DNA of 64,000 bases from Micromonospora_G sp040676775 (GCF_040676775.1 NZ_JBFAPP010000013.1:124001-188000), one strand, 5' to 3'; counted from the first letter of the stretch, positions 37,586 to 45,650 are shown. Translations and numbers: made by a program. Notes: generated by a model from the sequence alone, not told the origin.

Positions 37586-39307
37586 TCAGAGCGTCTGGAT
37601 CGTGGCGATCCGCTCCTCGAGCTGCTCGATGGTCGCCTGAGCGCTCGGCGGGCCACCACAGAGCCGGCGCAGCTCCGCGTGGATCTTCCCGTGCGGCAGG
37701 CCCGTACGGTGATGGTGGGCTGCGACCAGGGTGTTGAGCTGGCGGCGCAGGGTGACCCGGCGCTCCGCCGCACTGCGCGGCGCGGTCGGTTCGCGGGGCG
37801 CCGGCACCGGCTCGTTCGCCGCCCGGCGTCGCTTCGCCGCCGCCTGCTCGGCCTGACGCTTGTTCAGCAGCACCGACACCTGGTCCGCGGTGAGCAGGCC
37901 GGGCAGCCCCAGATATTCCTCCTCCTCCGGCGTACCGGCCTGGGCCGTGGTGCCGAACGAGGCCCCGTCGAAGATCACCTGGTCGAGGTGGGCGGTCGCC
38001 TCGAGCACCTCGAACCGCTTGTCCAGCTCGCCGCTGGCCTTCTCCTCGCGCTGGGCCCGTTCGAGCAGGTCGTCCTCGAAGCCCTCCCGCTTCTTGGGCT
38101 CCCCGAGCACGTGGTCACGCTCGGCCTCCAGCTCGCTGGCCAGCCCCAGCAGGTGCGGCACGCTCGGCAGGAAAACCGACGCGGTCTCCCCCGGCCGGCG
38201 GGCCCGGACGAACCGCCCGATCGCCTGGGCGAAGTAGAGCGGGGTCGAAGCGCTGGTCGCGTAGACGCCGACGGCTAGCCGGGGGATGTCGACGCCCTCG
38301 GAGACCATCCGTACGGCGACCATCCAGCGCTGGTCCGACTCGGCGAAAGCGGCGATCCGGGCCGACGAGCCCACGTCGTCGGAGAGCACCACCACGGCCT
38401 TCTCCCCGGTGACCCGCTCGATCAGCCGGGCGTACGCCCGAGCCGCCTGCTGGTCGGTGGCGATCACCAAGCCGCCCGCGTCGGTCATCCCGCCCGCCCG
38501 GAGCACCTGGAGCCGGGCATCCGCGGCCCGCAGCACCTGCGGCATCCAGTCGCCGGCCGGGTCCAGCACCGTACGCCACGCCTGCGCGATCAGGTCCGGC
38601 GTCATCGGGTCACCCAACCGGGCCGCCAGCTCGTCGCCCGCGTTCGTACGCCACCGCGTCTCACCCGAGTACGCGAGGAAGATCACCGGGCGCACCACGC
38701 CGTCGCGGAGCGCGTCGGCGTACCCGTAGGTCGAGTCGGAGCGGGAGCGGGGCAGCCCGTCGCCGCCCCGCTCGTACGTGACGAACGGGATCGGGTTGTC
38801 GTCGGAGCGGAACGGCGTACCGGTGAGCATCAGGCGACGTACGGCCGGCTCGAAAGCCGCCTTCACCCCGTCCCCCCAGGTGCGGGAGTCACCGGCGTGG
38901 TGCACCTCGTCCAGGATCACCAGCGTCCGCCGGGTCATCGTGCGCCGACGGTGCACCTGCGGCGCCATGCCCACCTGCGCGTACGTCACCACCGCGCCGT
39001 GGAAGTCGGTGGAGGAGTGCAGGTCGGCGTTGCGGAACGCGGAGTCGAGTTGGATACCCACCCGCGCGGCAGCCAGCGACCACTGGGTCTTGAGGTGCTC
39101 GGTCGGTGCGACCACGGTGACCGCTTCGACGGTCCCGTCGGCGAGCAGTTCGGCGGCGATCCGCAGGGCGAAGGTGGTCTTGCCCGCACCGGGGGTGGCG
39201 ACCGCCATGAAGTCCTCGGAACGCCGTCGCAGGTATCCCACCAGCGCCTTGCGCTGCCAGTCCCGCAGCGCCGGAAAGGTGTCGATCGCCGGCAGTCGGG
39301 CACCCAC
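37586..39307 (-). CDS. DEAD/DEAH-box superfamily 2 helicase
   Basis: The 573-residue helicase has LRDWQRKALVGYL (Q-like motif), Walker A ATPGAGKTTFALR, motif Ib VVTYAQV, Walker B LVILDEVHHAGD (DEVH box) and motif III LTGTPFRSD. In the C-terminal RecA lobe it has VSEGVDIPRLAVGV and QAIGRFVRARRPGE (motif VI). The remaining 180 residues are an acidic/helical tail. GTG 39305-39307 has AGGGGAG 7 nt upstream. An in-frame extension to 39979 reads through antisense repeats and is rejected. The related family is the actinobacterial DEAD/DEAH-box helicase near sigA. The nucleic-acid substrate is unknown. Confidence 0.88.
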   Translation of the reverse strand: MGARLPAIDTFPALRDWQRKALVGYLRRRSEDFMAVATPGAGKTTFALRIAAELLADGTVEAVTVVAPTEHLKTQWSLAAARVGIQLDSAFRNADLHSSTDFHGAVVTYAQVGMAPQVHRRRTMTRRTLVILDEVHHAGDSRTWGDGVKAAFEPAVRRLMLTGTPFRSDDNPIPFVTYERGGDGLPRSRSDSTYGYADALRDGVVRPVIFLAYSGETRWRTNAGDELAARLGDPMTPDLIAQAWRTVLDPAGDWMPQVLRAADARLQVLRAGGMTDAGGLVIATDQQAARAYARLIERVTGEKAVVVLSDDVGSSARIAAFAESDQRWMVAVRMVSEGVDIPRLAVGVYATSASTPLYFAQAIGRFVRARRPGETASVFLPSVPHLLGLASELEAERDHVLGEPKKREGFEDDLLERAQREEKASGELDKRFEVLEATAHLDQVIFDGASFGTTAQAGTPEEEEYLGLPGLLTADQVSVLLNKRQAEQAAAKRRRAANEPVPAPREPTAPRSAAERRVTLRRQLNTLVAAHHHRTGLPHGKIHAELRRLCGGPPSAQATIEQLEERIATIQTL

Positions 39308-39488
39308 GCGAGAATCTCCCCTTCGGCTACCGGGACCGCGCGCTCGCGGACCGGAGGGCCGCGGCGCGGCGGTGGTAGCGGTAACGGTGGACCATGAAAA
39401 CGCCTCCGCGACCCAGGTGGCGCGCGAAGGCCGCCCCAGCATAACCAGCGGAGCCGGACCGCCCCAGGCGACACCACCGCACCGTTGG

Positions 39489-40652
39489 TCACACTCCCCG
39501 GTGCTCGACCCCACGCTCGGACGGCGATGAACCGGCACGATCGGCCGCAAGACCAGCCGCGCGGTCCGCCCCCGGTCTATCGGCCGCAAGACCAGCCGCG
39601 CGGTCCGCCCCTGGTCTTTCGGGCGCGAGACCAGCCGCACGGTCCGCCCCTGGTCTTTCGGGCGCGAGACCAGCCGCACGGGCCGGCCCTGGTCTTTCGG
39701 GCGCGAGACCAGCCGCACGGGCCGGCCCCGCACTCTCGGGCGCCGGACCAGCGGCACGGGCCGGAACCTGGGGGGCGCCACGGTCCAACACCGTCGCGAC
39801 GGTGGGATCCGGCACGTGTACGGCGGCACGCCCCGGCGCTGCGCTGGGATCCGGCACCGCTGCGGCGGTCTGGTCCGGCATGGTCGCGGCGGTGTGGTCG
39901 GACGGCGCTGGTGTGGTCGGATCCGGGGTGGCTGACGCGGCGCGGTCCCGAGCGGTTGCGGCCGTGCGGTGCGACGCACCGGTAGACCGCCGGGACCGCC
40001 GTCGGCGGGTCGGGACCGGGTGTCCGGTTCCCGGTACGACGACCAACGGGACCGGTGCCGACCAGCGTCGGCGCAGCGCCACCAGGCGCAGGCCGAAGAT
40101 GAGCACCACCGCCGCGACCAGGGGCAGCGGTCCGGTCACTCCGGCGTAGTCCAGGGCAACCACCACGATCGACCCGGCCAGGGCAGCGACCGCGTAGATC
40201 TCCCGCCGCAGCACCACCGGGATCTCCCCGGTGAGCAGGTCCCGCCCCAGACCACCACCGATCGCGGTGAGCATGCCGATCAGTACGGCGCCGACCGGCG
40301 GCACGTCGGCCGCGAGCGCCTTCAGCGTGCCGGTGACGGTGAACAGGCCCAGCCCGGCCGCGTCGAGGATCAGGACCGCCGTACGCAGCCGGGCCAGTTG
40401 CGGATGCAGCCAGAAGACCGCGGCTGCGGTGAGCGCGGCGGTGACCGCGTACCGCCAGTCGGCGAAGGCCAGCGGCGGGACCTCGTCGATCACCAGGTCA
40501 CGGAAGATCCCGCCGCCCAACGCGGCGACGAAGCCGACAAAAACCACGCCGAAGAGGTCGAGCCGCTTGACCACCGCCGCCGACGCCCCGGACGCGGCGA
40601 ACACGGCCACGCCAGTCAGGTCGGCCAGTAGCAGGGCGGTGGAGGTGGTCAC
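39489..40652 (-). CDS. TRIC/UPF0126 cation-channel family protein with repetitive C-terminal tail
   Basis: The 387-residue protein has two UPF0126 repeats, GVAVFAASGASAAV ... GGGIFRDLV and AAGLGLFTVTGTLKAL ... GGGLGRDLLTGEIPVVL. Each has three TM helices and the KxxGG/GGGxxRD signature of trimeric intracellular cation channels; the normal family length is about 205-220 aa. The extra 180 residues form a Pro/Ala/Arg-rich cytoplasmic tail. Its last part is six 13-residue repeats with consensus RAAGLAPERPGAD. It lies upstream of the helicase gene on the same strand. The tail is an addition not shared by typical members. Confidence 0.85.
   Translation of the reverse strand: MTTSTALLLADLTGVAVFAASGASAAVVKRLDLFGVVFVGFVAALGGGIFRDLVIDEVPPLAFADWRYAVTAALTAAAVFWLHPQLARLRTAVLILDAAGLGLFTVTGTLKALAADVPPVGAVLIGMLTAIGGGLGRDLLTGEIPVVLRREIYAVAALAGSIVVVALDYAGVTGPLPLVAAVVLIFGLRLVALRRRWSAPVPLVVVPGTGHPVPTRRRRSRRSTGASHRTAATARDRAASATPDPTTPAPSDHTAATMPDQTAAAVPDPSAAPGRAAVHVPDPTVATVLDRGAPQVPARAAGPAPESAGPARAAGLAPERPGPARAAGLAPERPGADRAAGLAPERPGADRAAGLAADRPGADRAAGLAADRAGSSPSERGVEHRGV
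39542..39764 (-). repeat. 39-bp tandem repeat (13 codons) in the TRIC gene
   Basis: Five full 39-bp units (39542-39580, 39581-39619, 39620-39658, 39659-39697, 39698-39736) and a partial sixth are in frame on the minus strand. Adjacent units differ at about 1-5 positions, with more changes toward the last ones. The open frame is kept through all units. Confidence 0.9.
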
Positions 40653-40692
40653 CGCAGAATGTTACGCGCTGTCGATGGAACGGGTCGGCGGG

Positions 40693-40911
40693 TCAGTCAC
40701 GCATCGACTCGTAGATCTCCTTGCACTGCGGGCAGACCGGTGAACCCGGCTTGGCCGCCTTGGTCACAGGGAACGTCTCGCCGCAGAGAGCGATGACGAA
40801 CGTACCCATGACCGCACTTTCAGCGATCTTCTCTTTCCGGACATAATGAAACATCTCCGGCCCGGTGTCCGCGTCCTTCAGTTCCGGACGCTCAAGAACC
40901 TCGGTGCTCAC
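40693..40911 (-). CDS. DUF3039 small protein
   Basis: The 72-residue protein starts at GTG 40909-40911. It contains FHYVRKEKIAESAVMG, VIALCGETF and PVCPQCKEIYESM, giving a C-x(n)-CPxC zinc-binding-like pattern. It matches DUF3039, small actinobacterial proteins found between the sigA and sigB genes. The function is unknown. Confidence 0.87.
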   Translation of the reverse strand: MSTEVLERPELKDADTGPEMFHYVRKEKIAESAVMGTFVIALCGETFPVTKAAKPGSPVCPQCKEIYESMRD

Positions 40912-41006
40912 GTCGGCATTACCTCCCAGAATGACCCCGCAACTTTCCAGTTTGGCAGGTCACTGCCGCAGGGTCCACCGGAACACCCACCGACCGGCCC
41001 CGTACG

Positions 41007-41951
41007 GTGATCAACGTGACCAAGTTCAACATCCGCTACGGCGCCGAGGTTGCCGACGCCCGACGCGACGGGCGCCCGATCGTGGCGCTGGAGAGCACCA
41101 TCGTCTCGCACGGGCTGCCCCGGCCCGACAACCTCCGGGTCGCCCGGGAGATCGAACAGGCGGTCCGGTCCACCGGCGCCGTACCCGCCACCATCGGCAT
41201 GGTCGAGGGCGAACTGGTGGTCGGCTTGGACGACAACCAGCTCACCCGGCTGGCCAGCACGGACGGGGTGGCGAAACTCTCCGTACGCGACCTGGCCGTG
41301 GCCGCCGCGACCGGCGCGGACGGCGCCACCACGGTCGCCGCGACCAGCGCGGTCGCCGCCGCAGCCGGCATCGGCGTCTTCGCCACCGGTGGCCTGGGCG
41401 GGGTACACCGCGAGGCGGCGCAGACCTTCGACGAGTCGGCCGACCTGACCGCACTGGCCCGGACCCCGATCGCGGTGGTCTGCGCCGGGGTGAAGTCGAT
41501 CCTCGACGTCGGTGCCACGCTGGAACGGCTGGAGACGCTCGGCGTCACCGTGCTCGGCTACCGCACCCACCACTTCCCCGGCTTCTTCATCACCGACAGC
41601 GGCTTCACCCTGGACTGGTCGGTGGAAACGCCGGAGCAGATCGCCGCGGTGCTGGCCGCGCGGGCGGACCACGGCGTACAGGCGGGAGGTGTGATCGTGG
41701 CGAACCCGCTGCCGGTCGACGAGCAACTCGACCCGGACCTGCACGACCGGACCCTGGCCGACGGGCTGGCCCTGATGTCCCGCGACGGGGTGACCGGCAA
41801 GGCGGTGACCCCGTTCCTGCTCTCCCACTTCCACTCCTCCACCGGCGGCGCGAGCCTGGCGGTCAACGTACGGATCATCCTGCGCAACGCGGCCCTGGCC
41901 GGCCAGATCGCGGTGGCAGCGGCGGCCCGGACGGACACCAGCGCCGGATGA
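41007..41951 (+). CDS. psuG: Pseudouridine-5'-phosphate glycosidase
   Basis: The 314-residue enzyme cleaves pseudouridine 5'-phosphate to uracil and ribose 5-phosphate. Motifs include VALESTIVSHGLP, VFATGGLGGVHREA, VCAGVKSILDVGATLE and GYRTHHFPGFFITDSG, all typical of PsuG. The start may be GTG 41007 or GTG 41016; no clear Shine-Dalgarno is seen. The 3' end overlaps the kinase gene by 4 nt (ATGA), and PsuG plus a PfkB kinase form the pseudouridine catabolism module. Confidence 0.92.
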   Translation: MINVTKFNIRYGAEVADARRDGRPIVALESTIVSHGLPRPDNLRVAREIEQAVRSTGAVPATIGMVEGELVVGLDDNQLTRLASTDGVAKLSVRDLAVAAATGADGATTVAATSAVAAAAGIGVFATGGLGGVHREAAQTFDESADLTALARTPIAVVCAGVKSILDVGATLERLETLGVTVLGYRTHHFPGFFITDSGFTLDWSVETPEQIAAVLAARADHGVQAGGVIVANPLPVDEQLDPDLHDRTLADGLALMSRDGVTGKAVTPFLLSHFHSSTGGASLAVNVRIILRNAALAGQIAVAAAARTDTSAG

Positions 41952-42847
41952 CCGGGGCGGCACGGATCATCGCGGTCGGCGACATCGTCACCGACGTCCT
42001 CGCGGTGCTCTCCGGGCCGCTGGCGACCGGCTCCGACACCCCGGCCGCCATCCGCCTCACCGGCGGCGGCCAGGCCGCGAACACCGCGGCCTGGCTGGCC
42101 TCGCGGGGCAACCCGGTGACCCTGGTCGCCGTGGTCGGCGACGACGAGGCCGGGCGCGCACGGGTGGCGGAACTGACCGAAGCCGGGGTCGACTGCGCCG
42201 TACGCCGCTGCGCCGACGCGCCGACCGGCACGGTGATCGTGCTCGCCGGGGCCGGTGAACGCACGATGATCAGCGAACGGGGTGCAAACCTGCGGCTGGC
42301 GCCGGCCGACCTGGACGCGGCCCTGGACGCCGCACCGGACGCCCGGCACCTGCACCTGTCCGCGTACACGCTGTTGGACGCCGGTTCCCGCGACGCCGGC
42401 CAGCACGCGCTGGCCGCGGCGCGCGAGCGCGGGCTCACCACCAGCGTCGACGCGGCGTCCGCCGAGCCGCTGCGGCAGGTCGGCGCGGCGGCCTTCCTGG
42501 AGTGGGTACGCGACGCCGACCTGCTGCTCGCCAACGCGGACGAGGCGGAGGTGCTCGCCGGGTCGCAAACCGCGCGAGCCCAGGCGGAGGCGTTGACGGG
42601 TGTGGTCAGGCACGCCGTGGTGAAACGGGGCGGGGACGGAGCGGTCTGGGCGTCTCGGGGTGGTCCGACCGTCGAGGCGGTGGTGCGGCGGGTGCGGGTA
42701 GTGGATGCGACCGGGGCGGGGGATGCGTTCGCGGCTGGTCTGCTGGCGGCTTGGACTCGTGGCTTGGGGCCGGGTGAGGCGCTGAGGTGGGCTGGCGAGG
42801 TTGGTGGGTTGGCGGTGTCTGCGGTTGGTGCTCGGCCTGTGGTTTGA
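41948..42847 (+). CDS. PfkB-family carbohydrate/nucleoside kinase (probable pseudouridine kinase)
   Basis: The 299-residue ribokinase-fold protein has the N-terminal GGGQAANTAAWLA motif and the second PfkB signature VDATGAGDAFAAG with the catalytic Asp. Coupling to psuG makes it the likely pseudouridine kinase (PsuK), by context. The last 260 bp (from about 42590) switch from C-rich codons to G/T-rich ones, including TTG, AGG, GAT and GGT. That is unlike the first two-thirds of the same gene. Confidence 0.88.
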   Translation: MTGAARIIAVGDIVTDVLAVLSGPLATGSDTPAAIRLTGGGQAANTAAWLASRGNPVTLVAVVGDDEAGRARVAELTEAGVDCAVRRCADAPTGTVIVLAGAGERTMISERGANLRLAPADLDAALDAAPDARHLHLSAYTLLDAGSRDAGQHALAAARERGLTTSVDAASAEPLRQVGAAAFLEWVRDADLLLANADEAEVLAGSQTARAQAEALTGVVRHAVVKRGGDGAVWASRGGPTVEAVVRRVRVVDATGAGDAFAAGLLAAWTRGLGPGEALRWAGEVGGLAVSAVGARPVV

Positions 42848-42875
42848 GCTTGGTTTCGGGGGCGGCGCGCGGGTG

Positions 42876-42951
42876 GGGTTTCGGGGGCGGCGTACCCCGC
42901 TCTGGGCGGTCAAGCTTGATCCCGACGCGGGGCACGCCGCCCCCGAAACCC
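42876..42951. repeat. 25-bp inverted repeat downstream of the psuG-kinase operon, with an extra direct copy
   Basis: Arms 42876-42900 and 42927-42951 are complementary at 24 of 25 positions around a 26-nt spacer holding CAAGCTTG. A third, shorter copy GGTTTCGGGGGCGGCG begins near 42852 in direct orientation. It may be a terminator or a REP-like dispersed element. Confidence 0.7.
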
Positions 42952-42975
42952 GACCTGGGCGCTCTTTCAGTGAAT

Positions 42976-43010
42976 GAGGGGTTATCCGGTTGTGGATAGC
43001 CCCTCTTTCT
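42976..43010 (+). terminator. Rho-independent terminator of the psuG-kinase operon
   Basis: GAGGGGTTAT (42976-42985) pairs with ATAGCCCCTC (42996-43005), including one G-U pair, around a 10-nt loop. TTTCT follows. Confidence 0.75.
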
Positions 43011-43262
43011 CTACATCAGGGTTTCCATGTGGGTTGGGTGTCGGGTGTGCGAGGTTTTTGGGCTTGATCAACTCTCGTCGGGGGCGGGTTGGCGGAATGT
43101 TGGCGGGCCCGGGGCGGTTATACATCGCGTACGACCGGAGCAGCGCCGGGGTTGTGTTCTCGCCTCGTGCCGGCTGTGGCCTCGTACTTCTTTCCCCGTA
43201 CGCCAGCGCCCTTTTCCCCTGTGGGCGCGCGTCGGGTACCCCCGAATGGAAGGTGAACCATC

Positions 43263-43889
43263 GTGAAGACGACTTTCACCGCTGTTACCAAGACTTCGTT
43301 TGTTCGTAAGACCGCTCTGGGTGTTGCCAGCCTGGCGTTTGTTGGTGGTGCGGTTGCGGGGCCTGTGGGTCACGTGTTCGCGTCCCCGGCTGAGCATGCC
43401 GCCCCGGCGATGACCACGGTCGCGCAGGTGACCAGTGACAAGCCGGGTATGGACAAGCTCGTGCCGCATGGTACGCAGGGTGCGCAGTCGAGCATCGACC
43501 TGAGCAAGGACCAGACCGACAACGCCAAGGCGATTGTCGAGACGGCGAAGAAGCTGGGTATGGGTGAGCGTGGTGCCGTGATCGCGGTTGCGACCTCGAT
43601 GCAGGAGTCGAAGCTGGAGAACCTGGGTCATCTGGGTGACATGAACGACCACGACTCGCTGGGTCTGTTCCAGCAGCGACCCAGTTCGGGTTGGGGTACG
43701 CCTGAGCAGATCACCGACCCCACCTACGCCTCGACCGCGTTCCTGAGCAACCTGAAGCAGGTTGATGGTTGGCAGGACATGCCGCTGACGGATGCGGCGC
43801 AGAAGGTTCAGGTGTCGGCGTTCCCGGATGCGTACGCGCAGTGGGAGAACCAGGCCGCGCACATCGTGCAGGACGTCTGGACCAAGTAA
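43263..43889 (+). CDS. Secreted lysozyme-like / transglycosylase-like protein
   Basis: The 208-residue protein starts at GTG 43263. It has a long signal peptide (n-region MKTTFTAVTKTSFVRK, hydrophobic ALGVASLAFVGGAVAG, cleavage near VFASPA). The mature domain has VIAVATSMQESKLENLG, whose Glu115 matches the catalytic Glu of SLT-type lysozyme-like folds. DHDSLGLFQQRPSSGWGT and AFPDAYAQWE follow. This arrangement is common in actinobacterial secreted and mobile-element proteins. Codon use is unusual here, with many GTT, GGT, GCT and CGT codons. It stands alone, with terminators on both sides. Confidence 0.75.
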   Translation: MKTTFTAVTKTSFVRKTALGVASLAFVGGAVAGPVGHVFASPAEHAAPAMTTVAQVTSDKPGMDKLVPHGTQGAQSSIDLSKDQTDNAKAIVETAKKLGMGERGAVIAVATSMQESKLENLGHLGDMNDHDSLGLFQQRPSSGWGTPEQITDPTYASTAFLSNLKQVDGWQDMPLTDAAQKVQVSAFPDAYAQWENQAAHIVQDVWTK

Positions 43890-43910
43890 GCAACACGAAT
43901 AGCGAACAGA

Positions 43911-43943
43911 AGCCGGGTCCCCTGTGAAGGGGGCCCGGCTTTT
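43911..43943 (+). terminator. Strong Rho-independent terminator after the secreted-protein gene
   Basis: AGCCGGGTCCCC (43911-43922) pairs with GGGGGCCCGGCT (43929-43940), including one wobble pair, over a 6-nt loop. TTTT is at the 3' side. Confidence 0.9.
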
Positions 43944-43965
43944 CGCGTACGCGGAAGTTTGGGGT

Positions 43966-44322
43966 TTAGGGTTCGGCGTCTATTACGGGGTGGGGACGTT
44001 CGGCGGGGAGGCTGCGTGGCGGGGTGTCGTCCAGGTGACGCTGGCGACGGCGGGCGCCGAAGCGGTGCTCCTCCTTTGGCGGCCGGTCGTTGGCGAGCAG
44101 CACGGCCAGCCAGGGTACGAGGACCATGCCGACGGCACAGAGTGGCAGCCAGAGCCAGAGCAGGGGTGCCTTGACGCCGACCAGGATGGCACCGGCGACG
44201 ATGCAGACGACGCGGATCGACATCATCACCACGTAGCGCACCTGGCGGCTGTGCAGCTGATCCTGCTGGCTGCGTGAGGCGTCGGTGATCAGGATCGGCT
44301 GGTACGCCTGGTGCTTCACCAC
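43966..44322 (-). CDS. DUF3099 membrane protein
   Basis: The 118-residue protein has QPILITDASRSQQDQLHSRQVRYVVMM, the N-terminal DUF3099 motif. Two close TM helices follow (about residues 33-80), then a charged cytoplasmic tail. The function is unknown; it is found across actinomycetes. Confidence 0.85.
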   Translation of the reverse strand: MVKHQAYQPILITDASRSQQDQLHSRQVRYVVMMSIRVVCIVAGAILVGVKAPLLWLWLPLCAVGMVLVPWLAVLLANDRPPKEEHRFGARRRQRHLDDTPPRSLPAERPHPVIDAEP

Positions 44323-44414
44323 GGTCCTCCTCGCAGGGGATGCCGCTCCATCCTCGCACTTCGTCGACGGTGCCGACGAAAAGCGGACTGCTCTCTTCCG
44401 TGTTACGTACGTGG

Positions 44415-44420
44415 TACGCT
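44415..44420 (+). promoter_or_regulatory. Candidate -10 element and flanking palindrome for the toxin-antitoxin-like operon
   Basis: TACGCT (44415-44420) lies 6 nt before the GTG start, so the transcript would be leaderless. Just upstream, TACGTACGTGGTACG contains overlapping palindromes (ACGTACGT; GTAC-GTG-GTAC) that could be an autoregulatory operator. No -35 is clear. Confidence 0.4.
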
Positions 44421-44426
44421 CTCGCC

Positions 44427-44714
44427 GTGGGCAGCAGGTTCAGCTTCACCGACGAGGCGTTGGGCAACCTGAAGGTCTACGGCGTCACCCCCGGCGAGGT
44501 CTGGGAGGCCCTGCACAGCTCGCGGCGGGTCATCCGACACCTCGGCGACGACGTGATGGTCATGTACGCGACCGCACGCCGCGGACGCCGGTTGGCCATC
44601 CTGCTCGCCGAGGCCGACCACAGCGACAACGACTGGGACGTCCTCTCCGCACGCGACCTCAGCGACAGCGAGTCCAAGCGCTACGACGAGGCGATCCGGG
44701 GATGGCGACGATGA
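44427..44714 (+). CDS. Small protein resembling RelE/BrnT-like toxins
   Basis: The 95-residue basic protein starts at GTG 44427. Its alternating strand and helix pattern (SRFSFTDEALGNLKVYGVT, VMVMYATARRGRRLAILLAE, DWDVLSARDLSDSESKRYDEA) suits a RelE/BrnT-type ribonuclease toxin. The catalytic residues cannot be assigned with confidence. The next gene, 13 nt downstream, encodes a CopG-like DNA-binding protein, the usual antitoxin partner. Confidence 0.55.
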   Translation: MGSRFSFTDEALGNLKVYGVTPGEVWEALHSSRRVIRHLGDDVMVMYATARRGRRLAILLAEADHSDNDWDVLSARDLSDSESKRYDEAIRGWRR

Positions 44715-44727
44715 GGAGGCGGTGACG

Positions 44728-45039
44728 ATGAACCGACACGACGCGACCAAGCACTTCCACGAGGGCGGCGACCGGCTCGCGGACCTGATCGACGACAGTC
44801 AGCCGGTCGACCTGCCGACGCCCGACACGGACGTGCCGATGGTCAGCCGGTCCGTACGGCTGCCGCTGGACACCTACGAACGGGTCCGCGCCGCCGCCGA
44901 CGCCCGTGGCATCGGGGTCACCACCCTGATGCGGCAGTGGATCGAGGCGGGCCTGGCCGACCTGGACGACTCGGCGACGGTGTCCCTGGCTGACGTACGC
45001 CGGGCGCTGGCCGCGCTCGCCCACCCGACCGCCGCCTGA
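44728..45039 (+). CDS. CopG/ribbon-helix-helix-like antitoxin
   Basis: The 103-residue protein starts at ATG 44728, 8 nt after GAGGAGG. An acidic N-terminus is followed by a ribbon-helix-helix-like segment: RSVRLPLDTYERVRAAADARG then TTLMRQWIEAGL. This is the pattern of CopG/Arc-type antitoxins and is expected to bind the operon promoter. It is the second gene of the pair. The toxin-first order is atypical but matches BrnT-BrnA-type loci. Confidence 0.6.
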   Translation: MNRHDATKHFHEGGDRLADLIDDSQPVDLPTPDTDVPMVSRSVRLPLDTYERVRAAADARGIGVTTLMRQWIEAGLADLDDSATVSLADVRRALAALAHPTAA

Positions 45040-45076
45040 CCCGCCACCACCCGCGCCACCGTCGGGCGAGCCGCGC

Positions 45077-45643
45077 TCAGACCTTGGCGGCTGCCTTCAT
45101 CTCCTTCTTGTAGGCGCGCACCTTCGCCAGCGACTCGTCGTCGACGATGTCCGCGACCGAGCGGTACGCGCCCTCGTCGCCGTAGCCGCCGGCAGCCTCG
45201 CGCCAGCCGTCGGGCTGTACGCCGTACTGCTTGCCGAGCAGGGCCACGAAGATCTGTGCCTTCTGCTTGCCGAAGCCCGGCAGCGACACGATCCGCTTGA
45301 ACAGCTCGGCGCCGTCCGACACGTCCCGCCACAGCGCGGCGGGGTCACCGTGGTACCGGTCGACGATGACCCGGCACACCTCCTGGACCCGTGCCGCCAT
45401 CGCCTTCGGGAAGCGGTGCAGTGCCGGCGGGGTCGCGAAGATCGCGAGCAGTTCGTCCGGGTCGAAGTCGGCCAACTCGGCCGCGGTCGGCTCGTGCCCG
45501 AGCCGCTGCACGAGTACGTGCGGAGACGTGAACGCCTTCTCCATCGTCACTTGCTGATCAAGCGTCAGGCCGATCACCACCGCCAGTGGGTCCCGGTCCA
45601 GCAGCGCGTTCGCCTCGGGGGCGATCGGCAACGAGAAGCTCAT
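45077..45643 (-). CDS. HhH-GPD-type base-excision DNA repair protein
   Basis: The 188-residue protein (ATG 45641-45643) has GLTLDQQVTMEKAF in the N-terminal helical part. The helix-hairpin-helix IVSLPGFGKQKAQIFVALLGKQYG contacts DNA. It belongs to the small actinobacterial HhH-GPD glycosylase group. The catalytic Asp after the hairpin (GVQPDGW) is plausible, so a DNA N-glycosylase role is likely. The lesion is not predictable. It is just downstream of the STAND NTPase gene on the same strand, with a 7-nt gap. Confidence 0.82.
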   Translation of the reverse strand: MSFSLPIAPEANALLDRDPLAVVIGLTLDQQVTMEKAFTSPHVLVQRLGHEPTAAELADFDPDELLAIFATPPALHRFPKAMAARVQEVCRVIVDRYHGDPAALWRDVSDGAELFKRIVSLPGFGKQKAQIFVALLGKQYGVQPDGWREAAGGYGDEGAYRSVADIVDDESLAKVRAYKKEMKAAAKV

Positions 45644-45650
45644 GCCCCCA

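Larger units (their letters stand above)
42848..43262. other. 415-bp intergenic region with two hairpins
   Basis: No gene is visible. It contains a 25-bp inverted repeat and a terminator, described separately, then about 250 bp of G/T-rich sequence leading to the secreted-protein gene. GGTTATACAT near 43117-43126 may be a -10 element. AAGGTG precedes the GTG start. I looked for a c-di-AMP riboswitch or other known leader and saw none. Confidence 0.5.

Noticed and set aside
39542..39764. Possible CRISPR array
   Set aside because: The 39-bp units are directly adjacent with no unique spacers and lie in frame in a protein-coding gene.
39308..39979. Upstream extension of the helicase frame
   Set aside because: It reads the 39-bp repeats of the TRIC gene in another frame; GTG 39307 with a good ribosome binding site is the start.
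43011..43262. c-di-AMP (ydaO) riboswitch upstream of the secreted lysozyme-like gene
   Set aside because: Such leaders often precede actinobacterial cell-wall hydrolase genes, but the conserved core sequence blocks are not visible.
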